Below are positions 48,783 to 57,406 of a DNA stretch of 64,000 bases, one piece after another. Position 1 is the first letter of the stretch, and each line of letters begins with the position of its first letter. Below the pieces are notes generated by a model. The model ran no database searches. It was not told the DNA's origin and was given only the letters and a program-made list of their open reading frames with translations. The stretch is from Cohnella sp. CFH 77786 (lineage in GTDB: Bacteria > Bacillota > Bacilli > Paenibacillales > Paenibacillaceae), in assembly GCF_019400745.1 (NCBI RefSeq), contig NZ_WJIB01000016.1:1-64000 (forward strand), given 5' to 3'. The position numbers and the translations under genes are program-made.

Positions 48783-49138
48783 CTACTTATCCCGTTTGGG
48801 AGCTCGCTGAAGGGGGCTGCATTGAACCTCGTAACGAGCGAAGGTCACCGCCCTGGCTCGCTCCTTCTTCGCACCTGAGATTAGAGGGTCGGCGATAACC
48901 GCATTCCAATTGCCTTCATAGAAATTCCACTCCTTTATTCAAGACGGAATGCCTTGCAGTAGACCTCGTATTCAGCCGTAAAAACCGAATCCCCGATCAC
49001 TTCAGAATTGAACAGAACTTCCAGCACAAAGGCAGGCGGAAGTCCCTTCTTCGTCATATCGTTGAAAGCGAACGTCAGGTAACGGTCCTTTTGGACCAGT
49101 CTAACCTGCTCGTCCTGAAGTTCAGCGAAATCCAGCAC
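48783..49138 (-). pseudogene. Frameshifted remnant of an unknown gene
   Basis: The 67-codon frame ending at 48935 (MLDFAELQDEQVRLVQKDRY then GLPPAFVLEVLFNSEVIGDS, ending AEYEVYCKAFRLE) appears to continue in another frame as EWNFYEGNWNAVIADPLISG then AKKERARAVTFARYEVQCSP, up to a stop at 48783. The smooth protein-like reading across the junction suggests one protein broken by a frameshift near 48935. The family is not recognised. Its 5' end abuts the truncated MFS gene on the other strand. Confidence 0.4.
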
Positions 49139-49642
49139 AAACCGGAGCTGATGGGCTGGATCTATTCGCTGGAAGGCACCAGCATCTTGATCGCAGGCCT
49201 ATTCGCGAAGCGCGTGATCGGAGTGCGGAACCTGGTGACCAGCTCCACGCTGTTCATGTTCGTGTTCGCACTGGCTTACGCGGGGATGTCTTTCAGCGAA
49301 AGCAGCGTAGCGGTACTGGGCTCCTACGTCGTGTTCGGATGCGCGGTCGCCTATTTCTTTCCGATCTTGACGACGTTATTCCAAATCAAGGTGCCGAAAG
49401 AATCGCAAGGCCGCTTTTTCTCCTTACGCGGCATGCAGGACCGGATCAAGTTCCAGTTCGCGCTGCTGGCGACCGGCGCTTGTCTCGATTGGATCGGCAT
49501 CTCCTCTTATTTGCTGGCCCTCGCCGTTCTTACGGTTCTGAGCGGGATGGCGACATGGCTGATGGCCAAACGGCATGCCATGGACGTCCGGCAGCCCTTT
49601 GCCGGAACCGAACTTGACGCTCCCGATTCGGTATCGTTATGA
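49130..49642 (+). pseudogene. 3' half of a major facilitator superfamily transporter gene
   Basis: From about 49135 the frame reads like the second half of an MFS permease: PELMGWIYSLEGTSILIAGL, RVIGVRNLVTSSTLFMFVFA, GSYVVFGCAVAYFFPILTTL and VPKESQGRFFSLRGMQDRIK, with about five or six helices. The N-terminal half is absent, and upstream sequence belongs to the remnant on the opposite strand. The open frame can start at 49091 but has no ribosome site there. It is taken as a truncated gene. Its tail carries the promoter of the next gene. Confidence 0.75.
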
Positions 49643-49663
49643 TAAACATAGTTGAATCCTATG
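49614..49663 (+). promoter_or_regulatory. Promoter and probable operator of the XRE-cupin regulator
   Basis: -35 TTGACG (49614-49619), 18-bp spacer, -10 TATGAT (49638-49643), all inside the end of the MFS remnant. Just downstream CATAG-TTGAATC-CTATG (49647-49663) is a small palindrome containing GTTGAAT, the half-site also found twice in the palindrome before the Gfo/Idh gene. Autoregulation is likely. Confidence 0.7.
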
Positions 49664-49682
49664 ATACCAGGGGAACATGGAG

Positions 49683-50240
49683 ATGGATCTTGGAAGCAAA
49701 ATCAGAAAGCTTCGGAAAGAACAGAACCGGAGTTTGGCGGAAATTGCCGACATTTGCGGCTTTACCAAAAGTCTGATGTCCAAAATCGAAAACGGCAAGA
49801 CGATGCCCCCGATCTCCACATTGATCAAGATTGCGGACGCCTTGGGCACGAAAGTTTCCATCCTGCTCGACGATCAGCAACGGACAGGCACGATTCATAC
49901 GACGATGGAAACAACCGAATCGAAACGGGTCAAGACGGATAAGGGATATTCCTTTTTCGCTTTTGCGGTCGAGCGCAGCGAGAAGCTGATGCAGCCGTAT
50001 CTTTTCGTCTCAAGAAAAGAGGAAAACGACAACAGGCGTACGTTCAGCCACAACGGAGAAGAGTTCATCTATATTCTGGAGGGCAGGGTGCGCTATCAGG
50101 TCGGAAACGTGGAGTATTCGCTGGGCCCGGGAGACAGCCTGTACTTCGATTCCGTCGAGAAGCATACGCTTTCCCCGATAACGGACGAAGTGAAATATAT
50201 CGCTGTATTCACGCAAGCCAGCCCGGAAAAATCACATTAA
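49683..50240 (+). CDS. XRE-family regulator with C-terminal cupin domain
   Basis: 185 residues from ATG 49683; the ATG at 49677 is in frame but too close to AGGGGA. The N-terminal helix-turn-helix (about 5-60) is IRKLRKEQNRSLAEIADICG, then FTKSLMSKIENGKTMPPIST. The C-terminal cupin barrel (about 105-180) includes HNGEEFIYILEGRVRYQVGN and YSLGPGDSLYFDSVEKHTLS. Such proteins sense a small ligand, often a sugar or metabolite, and repress or activate a neighbouring pathway. The next operon carries a palindrome of the same half-site, so it is the probable target. Confidence 0.92.
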   Translation: MDLGSKIRKLRKEQNRSLAEIADICGFTKSLMSKIENGKTMPPISTLIKIADALGTKVSILLDDQQRTGTIHTTMETTESKRVKTDKGYSFFAFAVERSEKLMQPYLFVSRKEENDNRRTFSHNGEEFIYILEGRVRYQVGNVEYSLGPGDSLYFDSVEKHTLSPITDEVKYIAVFTQASPEKSH

Positions 50241-50267
50241 CCGGGTCATGCGGTTGTTGGGATTGCC

Positions 50268-50312
50268 AAAAAAAGGGACAAACTCTCTATGGTTTGTTCC
50301 TTTTTTTATGGA
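50268..50312 (+). terminator. Rho-independent terminator of the XRE-cupin regulator gene
   Basis: AAAAAAAGGGACAAAC pairs with GTTTGTTCCTTTTTTT (one G-T or mismatch) around an 8-nt loop, with the T-run inside the 3' arm. It lies about 28 bp after the stop. Confidence 0.9.
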
Positions 50313-50333
50313 TAAATCTATGGAAAAAAGGGA

Positions 50334-50390
50334 TTGCGCAGATAAAGCTCATCATGTAAACTGAATGTAATTCAACAAAGTTGAATTACA
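50334..50390 (+). promoter_or_regulatory. Promoter and perfect palindromic operator of the Gfo/Idh-cupin-isomerase operon
   Basis: -35 TTGCGC (50334-50339), 17-bp spacer, -10 TAAACT (50357-50362). TGTAATTCAAC (50366-50376) and GTTGAATTACA (50380-50390) are exact inverted repeats separated by AAA, covering the transcription start. A second small palindrome, GTTGAA-ATGC-TTCAAC (50420-50435), lies in the leader. The shared GTTGAA half-site points to the XRE-cupin regulator. Confidence 0.85.
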
Positions 50391-50463
50391 AACAACCTAG
50401 TTAACTTGATGTAAATGCTGTTGAAATGCTTCAACAATCAACAACAAGGAGCGAAAGAGGAAG

Positions 50464-51441
50464 ATGAAAAAGTACAAAGTGGGCATCGTCGGCGCAGGCG
50501 GCGTGACCGATTTGCATTTTATCGGCTATCAGGAGCATCCGCAGCGGATCGAAGTGGTTGCGCTTTGCGATCCGAACCCCGATGCGCTTCAAGCTAGAGC
50601 CGATAAATATGGCGTCCCGCAGCGATTTACGAAGTTGGGTGATTTTATCCGAAACAGCGGCATCGATGTGGCGGTTGTATGTACGCCGTCTCCGATCCGC
50701 AAACAAGTCCTGTTTCCGCTCATTGAAGCGGGGCTGCCGGTGTTCGTCGAGAAGCCGTTTTCCGACTCGCTGGCTGAAGCCGCGGAAATCACGGAAAAAG
50801 CGAAGCGGCACGGCGTGCCGGTGTCCGTCAATCAAAACTTCAGACGCCATTTCCCGTTCGAGCTAATCCGGAGCATCGTAGCTGAAGGCACCATCGGTCA
50901 TGTCACATCGATCTTGTTCACCAATATCTTTTTCAGGCAGGATGCCGGCTGGCGGCTGGAGTGCGAACGGCATGCGCTCTCCGTCATGGGCATCCATTGG
51001 TTTGACGGCTTCAGACGCATTCTTGGCTCGGAGGCCATATCCGTCGTGTGCCAGAACCGCTCTTCTTCCGCGATCAATTGCGCAGGGGAAACGGATGCTG
51101 CCGTACAAGTCGTTTTTGAAAACAATACCGTCGTCACCTATATCCAGAGCTTCTCCTCCGCGTTTTCGAAGTCGGAAATGATCGTGATCGGGGAAACGGG
51201 TACGCTCGTTACCGGCTACGGCAAGGTGGACCTGTACCGCAAAGGCGATCAAGAGCCCTCGCAATCCTGGGAGAACCATGTATCCAGAGAAACGGCGACA
51301 TTTGAAGGGATGAACCAACTGCTCGTTTCGCTCGAAACAGGCAGGGAAGCGGCCAACAGCTCTCGAGACAACTTGAAAACGGTTGAGCTCCTGGATGCCG
51401 CCTATTTTTCCGCCAAGGAACAAAGAATCGTTCGATTATAG
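50464..51441 (+). CDS. Gfo/Idh/MocA family NAD(P)-dependent oxidoreductase
   Basis: 325 residues. N-terminal Rossmann fold with VGIVGAGGVTDLHF and CDPNP, the EKP motif typical of the family (PVFVEKPFSDSLAEAAEI, Lys about 95) and a C-terminal substrate domain with VMGIHWFDGFRRILG, which contains the expected D/H-type catalytic region. Members oxidise or reduce sugars, inositols or sugar acids. ATG 50464 has an AAGGAGCG-type site upstream. First gene of an operon with a cupin and a TIM-barrel isomerase, the combination usual in sugar or polyol breakdown. The substrate is not predictable. Confidence 0.92.
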   Translation: MKKYKVGIVGAGGVTDLHFIGYQEHPQRIEVVALCDPNPDALQARADKYGVPQRFTKLGDFIRNSGIDVAVVCTPSPIRKQVLFPLIEAGLPVFVEKPFSDSLAEAAEITEKAKRHGVPVSVNQNFRRHFPFELIRSIVAEGTIGHVTSILFTNIFFRQDAGWRLECERHALSVMGIHWFDGFRRILGSEAISVVCQNRSSSAINCAGETDAAVQVVFENNTVVTYIQSFSSAFSKSEMIVIGETGTLVTGYGKVDLYRKGDQEPSQSWENHVSRETATFEGMNQLLVSLETGREAANSSRDNLKTVELLDAAYFSAKEQRIVRL

Positions 51442-51459
51442 CAAAGGAGAATGCTTATC

Positions 51460-51822
51460 ATGGCAACCGTCATGGACTTAAGAAAACAGGACGCTTCGCG
51501 ATTGCTGGAACAGGACTGGGGAAAAATCCAATGGCTCTGCGGCCAAGAGATCGACCCTGACAGCGAAATGACGTTCGGCATGGTGTACATTCACGCCGGC
51601 CAGTCGAATCCGCGGCACATACACCCGAATTGCGAAGAGATCATTTTCGTGCTATCCGGGGAGTGCGACCATATGCTTGGGGATGAAACGTACCATCTGG
51701 AGCCCGGCATGATGCTGCGCATTCCCCGCAACGTCCCTCATCATGCGACGACGACGAGCTGGGAGCCGTGCCGGATGATCATCGCCTATTCGGCGCCGGA
51801 CCGCCAGACGATCGGGGAGTAA
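51460..51822 (+). CDS. Single-domain cupin protein
   Basis: 120-residue small beta-barrel. I prefer ATG 51460 (AAGGAG 10 nt upstream) over ATG 51451, which abuts the ribosome site. Metal ligands are visible: NPRHIHPNCEEIIFVLSG (two His and a Glu) and the fourth ligand in VPHHATTTSW. It may be a sugar-ring isomerase/epimerase or a dioxygenase-like accessory enzyme acting with its neighbours. It begins 18 bp after the oxidoreductase stop and ends just before the isomerase gene. Confidence 0.88.
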   Translation: MATVMDLRKQDASRLLEQDWGKIQWLCGQEIDPDSEMTFGMVYIHAGQSNPRHIHPNCEEIIFVLSGECDHMLGDETYHLEPGMMLRIPRNVPHHATTTSWEPCRMIIAYSAPDRQTIGE

Positions 51823-51830
51823 AGCGGGCT

Positions 51831-52598
51831 ATGATGATGAACATAAACCGGGCGTTTTCTCGGCCGACTTCCACAGCCGAAGAGCAGACGGTTCTTTTTC
51901 AACAATTCCGTGCGATCGGCTATGAGGGGCTTCAGTTGAAATGGGGGCAGTATTCTCCTTATTTGAACGAGCCGGAGCGCTTTCTGGAAGCTTGGGGTCG
52001 CTTCCCGGGCGCCGGTTCGGCATTGATCGCGGGCGGAAGTTTGGATGAGGCGAACGTGGAGCTCATTCGCCGCATTTTCCGGTTCGCGTCGTCCATCGGC
52101 ACGGATATCGTCGTATTCTGCCACGGCATTCCGCGTGCGGAAGTGATGTCGAACGATATTCGCCGGTATGCGGACGAATTGTCGCGGTTGGGAGCCGAAG
52201 CGCAGCAGTACGGCCTCAAGCTGTCGCTGCATCATCATCATAACAATCCCGTGATGTACCGCGACGATTTCGACGTCTTCTTCGATCAGGTCCGGGACGG
52301 GACGGTGGGACTCACCGTGGATACCGCCCATTTGGTGAAATCCGGCGTGACGGACGTGGCGGAGCTCATTCGCAGTTTCGGGCGGGTCATCGACAATTTT
52401 CATCTGAAGGACTTCGATCGGGGGGAATGGAAGGTGCTCGGGCAGGGCGGCATCGATTTCGCCCCCATCTTCGCCGCGATTCGGGACATCGGCTATGCCG
52501 GCTGGGTGTCAGCGGACGAAGAAAGCGGAGGCGAGGTGCTTGAAGGCATGCGGACCTGCTTCGCCTTTATGAACAAAGGCTTGGTAGACGCTCGGTGA
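51831..52598 (+). CDS. Xylose-isomerase-like TIM-barrel sugar phosphate isomerase/epimerase
   Basis: 255 residues with the metal-binding signature of the AP-endonuclease-2/sugar isomerase superfamily: LSLHHHHNNPVM, VGLTVDTAHLVKSGV, NFHLKDFDRGEW and the last Glu in WVSADEESGGE. There are three ATGs in a row at 51831-51839, GGGGAG lying 11 nt before the first; any may be used. It probably interconverts a keto or inosose sugar made by the Gfo/Idh enzyme. Last gene of the operon, followed by a strong terminator. Confidence 0.9.
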   Translation: MMMNINRAFSRPTSTAEEQTVLFQQFRAIGYEGLQLKWGQYSPYLNEPERFLEAWGRFPGAGSALIAGGSLDEANVELIRRIFRFASSIGTDIVVFCHGIPRAEVMSNDIRRYADELSRLGAEAQQYGLKLSLHHHHNNPVMYRDDFDVFFDQVRDGTVGLTVDTAHLVKSGVTDVAELIRSFGRVIDNFHLKDFDRGEWKVLGQGGIDFAPIFAAIRDIGYAGWVSADEESGGEVLEGMRTCFAFMNKGLVDAR

Positions 52599-52611
52599 TG
52601 GGGTTAACATA

Positions 52612-52664
52612 AAGAAGATCGCCATTTCCTGTCCAGAAGACAGGATATCGGCGATCTTCTTTTC
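52612..52664. terminator. Strong bidirectional terminator
   Basis: AAGAAGATCGCC (52612-52623) and GGCGATCTTCTT (52650-52661) pair exactly, with an inner CCTGTC/GACAGG stem. TTCC follows on the plus strand, and an A/T-rich arm makes it usable from the minus side too. It separates the isomerase operon from the convergent gene fragment. Confidence 0.92.
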
Positions 52665-52683
52665 CATCATTGTACCGGGATCG

Positions 52684-53043
52684 TTAACGAAGCGGTGCGA
52701 AGAAGCCTTCCACCTGCGTTAAAATCCGTTCGATTTCATTCAAGACGTCGGCGCTTAAGCTTACTTCGACGGCTTTGACGTTTTCTTCGATTTGGGACGG
52801 ACGGGTCGCGCCGATCAAGGCGGAGCTTACGCCGGGCTGGCGCAGCACCCATGCGAGGGAAAGCTGGGCGAGCGTAATGCCGGCTTCCCTCGCCAAACGG
52901 TCCAACTCTCCGACGCAACCCAGCACATCGTCTCGCAAATAACTTTTGACGACGCCGTTTACCGACCCATTCGCCGCGCGGCTGTCAGCCGGAAGCTCGG
53001 TTGCATTCATTGCAATGGCCTTGGCGGTCTTTGTCCCGGACAT
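52684..53043 (-). pseudogene. 3' fragment of an aldo/keto reductase gene
   Basis: From about residue 18 the 119-codon frame reads like the C-terminal third of an aldo/keto reductase: SRAANGSVNGVVKSYLRDD, AREAGITLAQLSLAWVLRQP and GVSSALIGATRPSQIEENVK, the cofactor-binding end of the barrel. The catalytic Asp-Tyr-Lys-His part and about 200 residues are missing. It merges upstream with an unrelated fragment (53007-53312). It cannot be active alone. Confidence 0.85.
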
Positions 53044-53312
53044 GCGTGCCGTAATCTTTGATTTTCGATCAGCAGTCGCAGATATCTGCCAAGGATATTA
53101 GCGAAGTCCGCGAAATACGGCCGTCCGCGCCAGTCGAGCACCTCGAATTCCGGATGCAGATGCTCGAAATTTCCTTTCAAACGCCACCACACGTTTTTCG
53201 CGAACAACTGATCGCTGTGCCTGTGCCCCCGCTTCAGTCGTCCGCGCCGCTCTCCCCTCCTCTTGTTCAAATGTGCGGCAATCCACTCTTCGTGCGCTTG
53301 TTCGAAATCCAA
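53007..53312 (-). pseudogene. 5' fragment of a putative endonuclease-like gene
   Basis: TTG 53312 follows GGAGG at 8 nt and opens DFEQAHEEWIAAHLNKRRGE, then HRHSDQLFAKNVWWRLKGNF and LHPEFEVLDWRGRPYFADFA. I recall this start from Paenibacillaceae proteins that continue into a DUF559/very-short-patch-like nuclease domain, but that is from memory. After about 53095 the reading loses that character and runs into the aldo/keto reductase remnant in another frame. The two fragments seem joined by a deletion. Confidence 0.55.
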
Positions 53313-53347
53313 TCCCCATTCCTCCTCTGTTGGTTTTTTAAAACGCA

Positions 53348-53397
53348 AAACGCCCCGCACCCATCTTTCCCAAGAAGATGGATCGGGACGTTCTTCG
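53348..53397 (-). terminator. Probable terminator downstream of the arginine operon
   Basis: On the minus strand GAACGTCCCGATCCATCTT pairs with AAAGATGGGTGCGGGGCGTT (a few mismatches) and is followed by TTGCGTTTTAAAA. It lies 190 bp after the argH stop. In between (53398-53582) I see no gene or repeat that I would defend. Confidence 0.65.
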
Positions 53398-53582
53398 TCA
53401 CCTAGGTTGATAAAAAGCGTTTGAAACTGGCCAGTTCGAATCGTGCCGGGATGTTACGGAACTCGGAGTCGCCAGCCAGATGTCGTTCATTTGCGGGGGG
53501 TCCGCCCCTCGTCATGAATCGTCTGGGAACACTTATGCCTTGCTTCCCCTTGTTCCCCATCCCCATGAACCGAACAAGCCGC

Positions 53583-54998
53583 TTACCGGCTTTTCTCCGC
53601 GTACTCGGCGACCCAGGCGGCAGTCCGGGCCAGCTCCGCTTCCGCGCGCCCGATGGCGGCGGCGACTTGCGGGGTCGCGGTGCCTCCGTAGACGTTGCGG
53701 GCGTTGACGACGCTCTCGGGCTGAAGCACCTGATAGATCGTATCGTCGAACAGCGGCGAGAACTGCTTGAACTCTTCCAGCGTGAGATCGAGCAGGAACT
53801 TGCCGTTTTGGATGCAGTACAGCACGGTCTTGCCGATGACCTCATGCGCCTGGCGGAACGGCAGTCCCTTGGCGGCAAGGAAGTCGGCGATGTCCGTTGC
53901 GTTGGAGAAGTCCTGGTCGACGGCGCGGCGCATCCGGTCCGTGCGCACCTTCATCGTCTCGATCATCGGCGCGAACAGCTGCAAGGCTCCTTGCAGCGTC
54001 TTCACCGTGTCGAACATGCCTTCCTTGTCTTCCTGCATATCCTTGTTATAGGCCAGCGGCAAGGACTTCAGCACGGTCAGCAGGCCGATCAGGTTGCCGT
54101 AGACGCGCCCCGTCTTGCCGCGGACGAGCTCCGGCACGTCGGGGTTCTTCTTCTGCGGCATGATGCTAGAGCCGGTGCAGAACGCGTCGTCCAGCTCGAC
54201 GAATTGGAATTCCGTGCTGGACCACAGGATCAGCTCCTCGCTCAGCCGCGACAGGTGCGCCATGATCAGCGAGGCGCCAGCCAGGAACTCCACGATGAAA
54301 TCGCGGTCGCTGACGGCATCGAGCGAGTTCTCGTATACCCGGCCGAAATTCAATTCCCGGGCGGTGAACAGCCGATCGATCGCGAACGTCGTGCCCGCCA
54401 AAGCCCCCGCTCCTAGCGGCAGCGTGTCGATGCGCTTGTAGCTGTCCTGCAGGCGCTCGATATCCCGTCCGAACATGGACACGTAGGCCATGAGATGATG
54501 CGCGAACAGGATCGGCTGCGCCCGCTGCAGATGGGTGTAGCCGGGCAGGATCGTATCGAGGTTCGCCCGGGCTTGCCCGATGAGCGCCGTCTGCAGCTTC
54601 GACAGCAGGTCGACGAACTCGACGACCCGCTTGCGCAGGTACAAGTGCATGTCGGTCGCCACCTGATCGTTCCGGCTGCGTCCGGTATGCAGCTTGCCCC
54701 CGACGGGGCCGATTTCCTCGATCAGCGCCTTCTCGACGCTCATGTGGATATCTTCGTCCGAGACGAGGAATTCATGCTCGCCGCGGCGGATGCGTTCTCG
54801 GACCTTAAGCAGCCCGTCTTTGATGCGTTCGACGTCCTCCGGCGGGAGAATGCCGCAATGCCCCAGCATCGTTACGTGCGCCAAGCTGCCCTGGATGTCT
54901 TCCTCGGCCAGCTCCTTGTCGAACGTGATCGACGCCGTATATTCCTCCACCAGCTGGTCGGTCTGCTTCGTAAACCGGCCGCCCCACAGCTTGCTCAT
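53583..54998 (-). CDS. argH: Argininosuccinate lyase
   Basis: Splits argininosuccinate into arginine and fumarate, the last step of arginine synthesis. It has 471 residues, starting [20 protein letters not shown]. The fumarase/aspartase-superfamily signature [12 protein letters not shown] (about 278-289), with the catalytic Ser of the mobile loop, is intact, as are [19 protein letters not shown] and the catalytic-His block [14 protein letters not shown]. It starts 16 bp after argG. Last gene of argCJBDFGH. Confidence 0.98.
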   Translation of the reverse strand: MSKLWGGRFTKQTDQLVEEYTASITFDKELAEEDIQGSLAHVTMLGHCGILPPEDVERIKDGLLKVRERIRRGEHEFLVSDEDIHMSVEKALIEEIGPVGGKLHTGRSRNDQVATDMHLYLRKRVVEFVDLLSKLQTALIGQARANLDTILPGYTHLQRAQPILFAHHLMAYVSMFGRDIERLQDSYKRIDTLPLGAGALAGTTFAIDRLFTARELNFGRVYENSLDAVSDRDFIVEFLAGASLIMAHLSRLSEELILWSSTEFQFVELDDAFCTGSSIMPQKKNPDVPELVRGKTGRVYGNLIGLLTVLKSLPLAYNKDMQEDKEGMFDTVKTLQGALQLFAPMIETMKVRTDRMRRAVDQDFSNATDIADFLAAKGLPFRQAHEVIGKTVLYCIQNGKFLLDLTLEEFKQFSPLFDDTIYQVLQPESVVNARNVYGGTATPQVAAAIGRAEAELARTAAWVAEYAEKSR

Positions 54999-55014
54999 GC
55001 TACCCGCGGCCCCC

Positions 55015-56253
55015 TTACACGCCCGAGGCGCCGTTCACGCCGGAGGACACTTTCAGGCGCAAAGCGTTCAGGCGGATGAAGCCGGTGGCGTCTCCCTGGT
55101 CGTACGCTTGCGTCGGGTCCGCTTCCATCGTGGCGATGTGCGGGTTGTACAGGCTGACCGGGCTTTTGATGCCGGCCGCCATCACGTTGCCCTTGTACAG
55201 CTTCAGCCGGACGGTGCCGGTCACGTTCTTCTGGCTCTCGGTCACGAGCGCCTGGATGGCGAGGCGTTCCGGCGCGAACCAGAAGCCGTTGTATACGAGC
55301 GAGCTGTATTTGGGAATGAGGGAGTCGCGCAAATGCATGACTTCGCGGTCCATCGTGATCGATTCCATTTTGCGGTGCGCGGTGAACAGAATCGTGCCGC
55401 CCGGAGTTTCGTACACGCCGCGGCTCTTCATGCCGACGAAGCGGTTCTCCACCATGTCGATGCGGCCGACGCCGTGTTTGCCGCCGAGCTCGTTCAGCTT
55501 CTCCATGACGGCCAGCGGGCTCAGCTTCTCGCCGTTCACGGCGACGCAGTTGCCGGCTTCGAAATCAAGCTCCACGTATTCGGCTTGATCCGGTGCCCGC
55601 TCCGGCGAAACGGACAGCACGTACATATCCTGAACGTCGTCCGCGCTGGAGTCGAACCACGGGTCTTCGAGCATCCCGCTCTCGAAGCTGATGTGCAGCA
55701 GGTTGCGGTCCATCGAATACGGCTTCGACGCGGAAGCCTGGACCGGAATGTTGTGTTTCTCGGCGTACGCGATCATTTCGGCGCGGCCCGGGAACGCCTC
55801 GCGGAACGCTTCGTTCCGCCAGGGGGCGATGACCTTGATGTCCGGCGCGAGCGCCGCGGCGGTCAGCTCGAAGCGGACCTGGTCGTTGCCCTTGCCCGTG
55901 GCGCCGTGCGCGATCGCGGTCGCCCCTTCGGCGCGGGCGATCTCGACCATTCGCTTGGCGATGAGCGGACGCGCGATGCTGGTGCCGAGCAGGTATTGCC
56001 CTTCATACAGCGCGCCGGCCTGGAACATCGGATAGATGAAATCCTTCGCGAATTCCGCGCGCAGGTCGTCGATGTACACTTTGGAGGCGCCGGTTTTTTT
56101 CGCTTTCTCCTCCAGCCCGTCGAGCTCTTCCTTCTGCCCGATGTCGGCGGTGAACGTAATGATTTCGGCGTCGTACGTCTCTTTGAGCCACGTCAGGATG
56201 ACGGACGTATCGAGACCGCCGGAGTATGCCAGCACGATTTTTTCTTTGGCCAT
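55015..56253 (-). CDS. argG: Argininosuccinate synthase
   Basis: Joins citrulline and aspartate with ATP to give argininosuccinate. It has 412 residues: N-terminal PP-loop [33 protein letters not shown] (citrulline/aspartate site) and the C-terminal oligomerisation helix. The last residues (SGVNGASGV) are a small polar tail. ATG 56253 is 49 bp after the argF stop. The product feeds ArgH directly downstream. Confidence 0.98.
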   Translation of the reverse strand: MAKEKIVLAYSGGLDTSVILTWLKETYDAEIITFTADIGQKEELDGLEEKAKKTGASKVYIDDLRAEFAKDFIYPMFQAGALYEGQYLLGTSIARPLIAKRMVEIARAEGATAIAHGATGKGNDQVRFELTAAALAPDIKVIAPWRNEAFREAFPGRAEMIAYAEKHNIPVQASASKPYSMDRNLLHISFESGMLEDPWFDSSADDVQDMYVLSVSPERAPDQAEYVELDFEAGNCVAVNGEKLSPLAVMEKLNELGGKHGVGRIDMVENRFVGMKSRGVYETPGGTILFTAHRKMESITMDREVMHLRDSLIPKYSSLVYNGFWFAPERLAIQALVTESQKNVTGTVRLKLYKGNVMAAGIKSPVSLYNPHIATMEADPTQAYDQGDATGFIRLNALRLKVSSGVNGASGV

Positions 56254-56302
56254 GACGGTTTCCCTACTTTCTCTATCCTCGAAAATGGTGATACGGCCCG
56301 CT

Positions 56303-57262
56303 TCACATGATCGCGGCCAAGATCGCTTTCTGCGCGTGGAGGCGGTTCTCGGCTTCGTCGAAAACGACGGAGTGCGGCCCGTCGATGATGCCTTCGCTCA
56401 CTTCTTCGCCGCGGTGGGCCGGCAGGCAGTGCATGAACAGGTAGTCGGCCTTGGCCGATTTCACGAGCGCTTCATTCACCTGGTATTGGGCGAACGCTTT
56501 CTCGCGCTGCTTCTGCTCTTCCTCGAAGCCCATGCTCGCCCAAACGTCCGTGTAGACGATGTCCGCGTTCTCGACGGCTTCGCGGGGATCGCGCAGCACG
56601 TCGATGCGCGAGCCGTTCTCCGCGGCCACTTCCTTCGCCAGCCGCACGATTTCCGGATCCGGATCGTACCCTTCCGGCGACGCGCTGGCGAAGTGCATGC
56701 CCAGCTTGCTCGCGCCCATCATGAGGGAATGGGCCATATTGTTGCCGTCGCCGATATAGGCGATTTTCAGTCCTTCGAGCCGGCCCTTCTTCTCCAGCAC
56801 CGTCTGGTAATCGGCGAGCGCTTGGCACGGATGGGACTGATCGGACAGCGCGTTGATGACGGGAACCGTCGCACCCCGCGCCAGTTCGACCACGTTGCGG
56901 TGCCCGAAGGTCCGGATGATGATGCCGTCCAGGTAACGGGACATCGTCATCGCCGTATCCCGGATGGTCTCCCCGCGCCCCATCTGGATGTCGTTGCGGC
57001 TCAGGAACAGCGCGTGGCCTCCCAGCTGGTACATGCCGACCTCGAACGATACGCGGGTGCGCGTGGACGACTTTTCGAAAATCATGCCAAGCGTCTTGCC
57101 CTTCAAGGGCTGGAACGCTTCTCCGTTCTTCTGCTTGCGTTTGAGCTCTATCGCAAGATCCAGCAAATAACGGATCTCTTCGGGTTTGTAGTCGATCAAT
57201 CCGAGAAAATCCCGGCCCCTCAGCTGGGCCGCCATTTCTTCCAGGTTCGCGGCCAACGGCAC
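56303..57262 (-). CDS. argF: Ornithine carbamoyltransferase
   Basis: Makes citrulline from ornithine and carbamoyl phosphate. It has 319 residues, starting at GTG 57262 behind GGAGGAGG (7 nt). It has the carbamoyl-phosphate motif SSTRTR (Ser65-Arg70), the [11 protein letters not shown] block, the ornithine-binding DVWASMG and the active-site HCLPAHRG. Biosynthetic ArgF is inferred over catabolic ArcB from its place among arg genes. Confidence 0.97.
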   Translation of the reverse strand: MPLAANLEEMAAQLRGRDFLGLIDYKPEEIRYLLDLAIELKRKQKNGEAFQPLKGKTLGMIFEKSSTRTRVSFEVGMYQLGGHALFLSRNDIQMGRGETIRDTAMTMSRYLDGIIIRTFGHRNVVELARGATVPVINALSDQSHPCQALADYQTVLEKKGRLEGLKIAYIGDGNNMAHSLMMGASKLGMHFASASPEGYDPDPEIVRLAKEVAAENGSRIDVLRDPREAVENADIVYTDVWASMGFEEEQKQREKAFAQYQVNEALVKSAKADYLFMHCLPAHRGEEVSEGIIDGPHSVVFDEAENRLHAQKAILAAIM

Positions 57263-57285
57263 GTCGATCCCTCCTCCTATTTACC

Positions 57286-57402
57286 CCAAAAAGCGACGGG
57301 AAGCTTCGATGTCGATTCCTTTTCGGGGACCCCGTTTTTCAATTGACCCCAAAAGGAGACGGGAAGCTCTGCAGCCGATTCCGCATACTTTTGGGGGAAC
57401 TA
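57286..57402. repeat. Two-copy hairpin repeat between argF and argD
   Basis: CCCCAAAA-GCGACGGGAAGCTTCG...GATTCC...TTTTCGGGG (57286-57331) and CCCCAAAAGGAGACGGGAAGCTCT...GATTCC...TTTTGGGG (57345-57401) are direct repeats of about 60 bp. In each the ends pair (CCCCAAAA with TTTTGGGG), giving two similar stem-loops in the intercistronic gap. Confidence 0.8.
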
Positions 57403-57406
57403 TGAT

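Noticed and set aside
48700-48910. T-box or lysine-riboswitch leader (GAGTGCTACTT, GGTCACCGCCC)
   Set aside because: Only short, scattered resemblances; no specifier stem, no TGGNACCGCG core on either strand and no amino-acid gene downstream. A protein-like reading on the minus strand explains the stretch better.
53402-53878. Minus-strand frame of 158 codons after and within the argH end
   Set aside because: Ser/Arg-rich shadow of argH for most of its length; the part beyond argH (53402-53582) has no ribosome site or recognisable protein.
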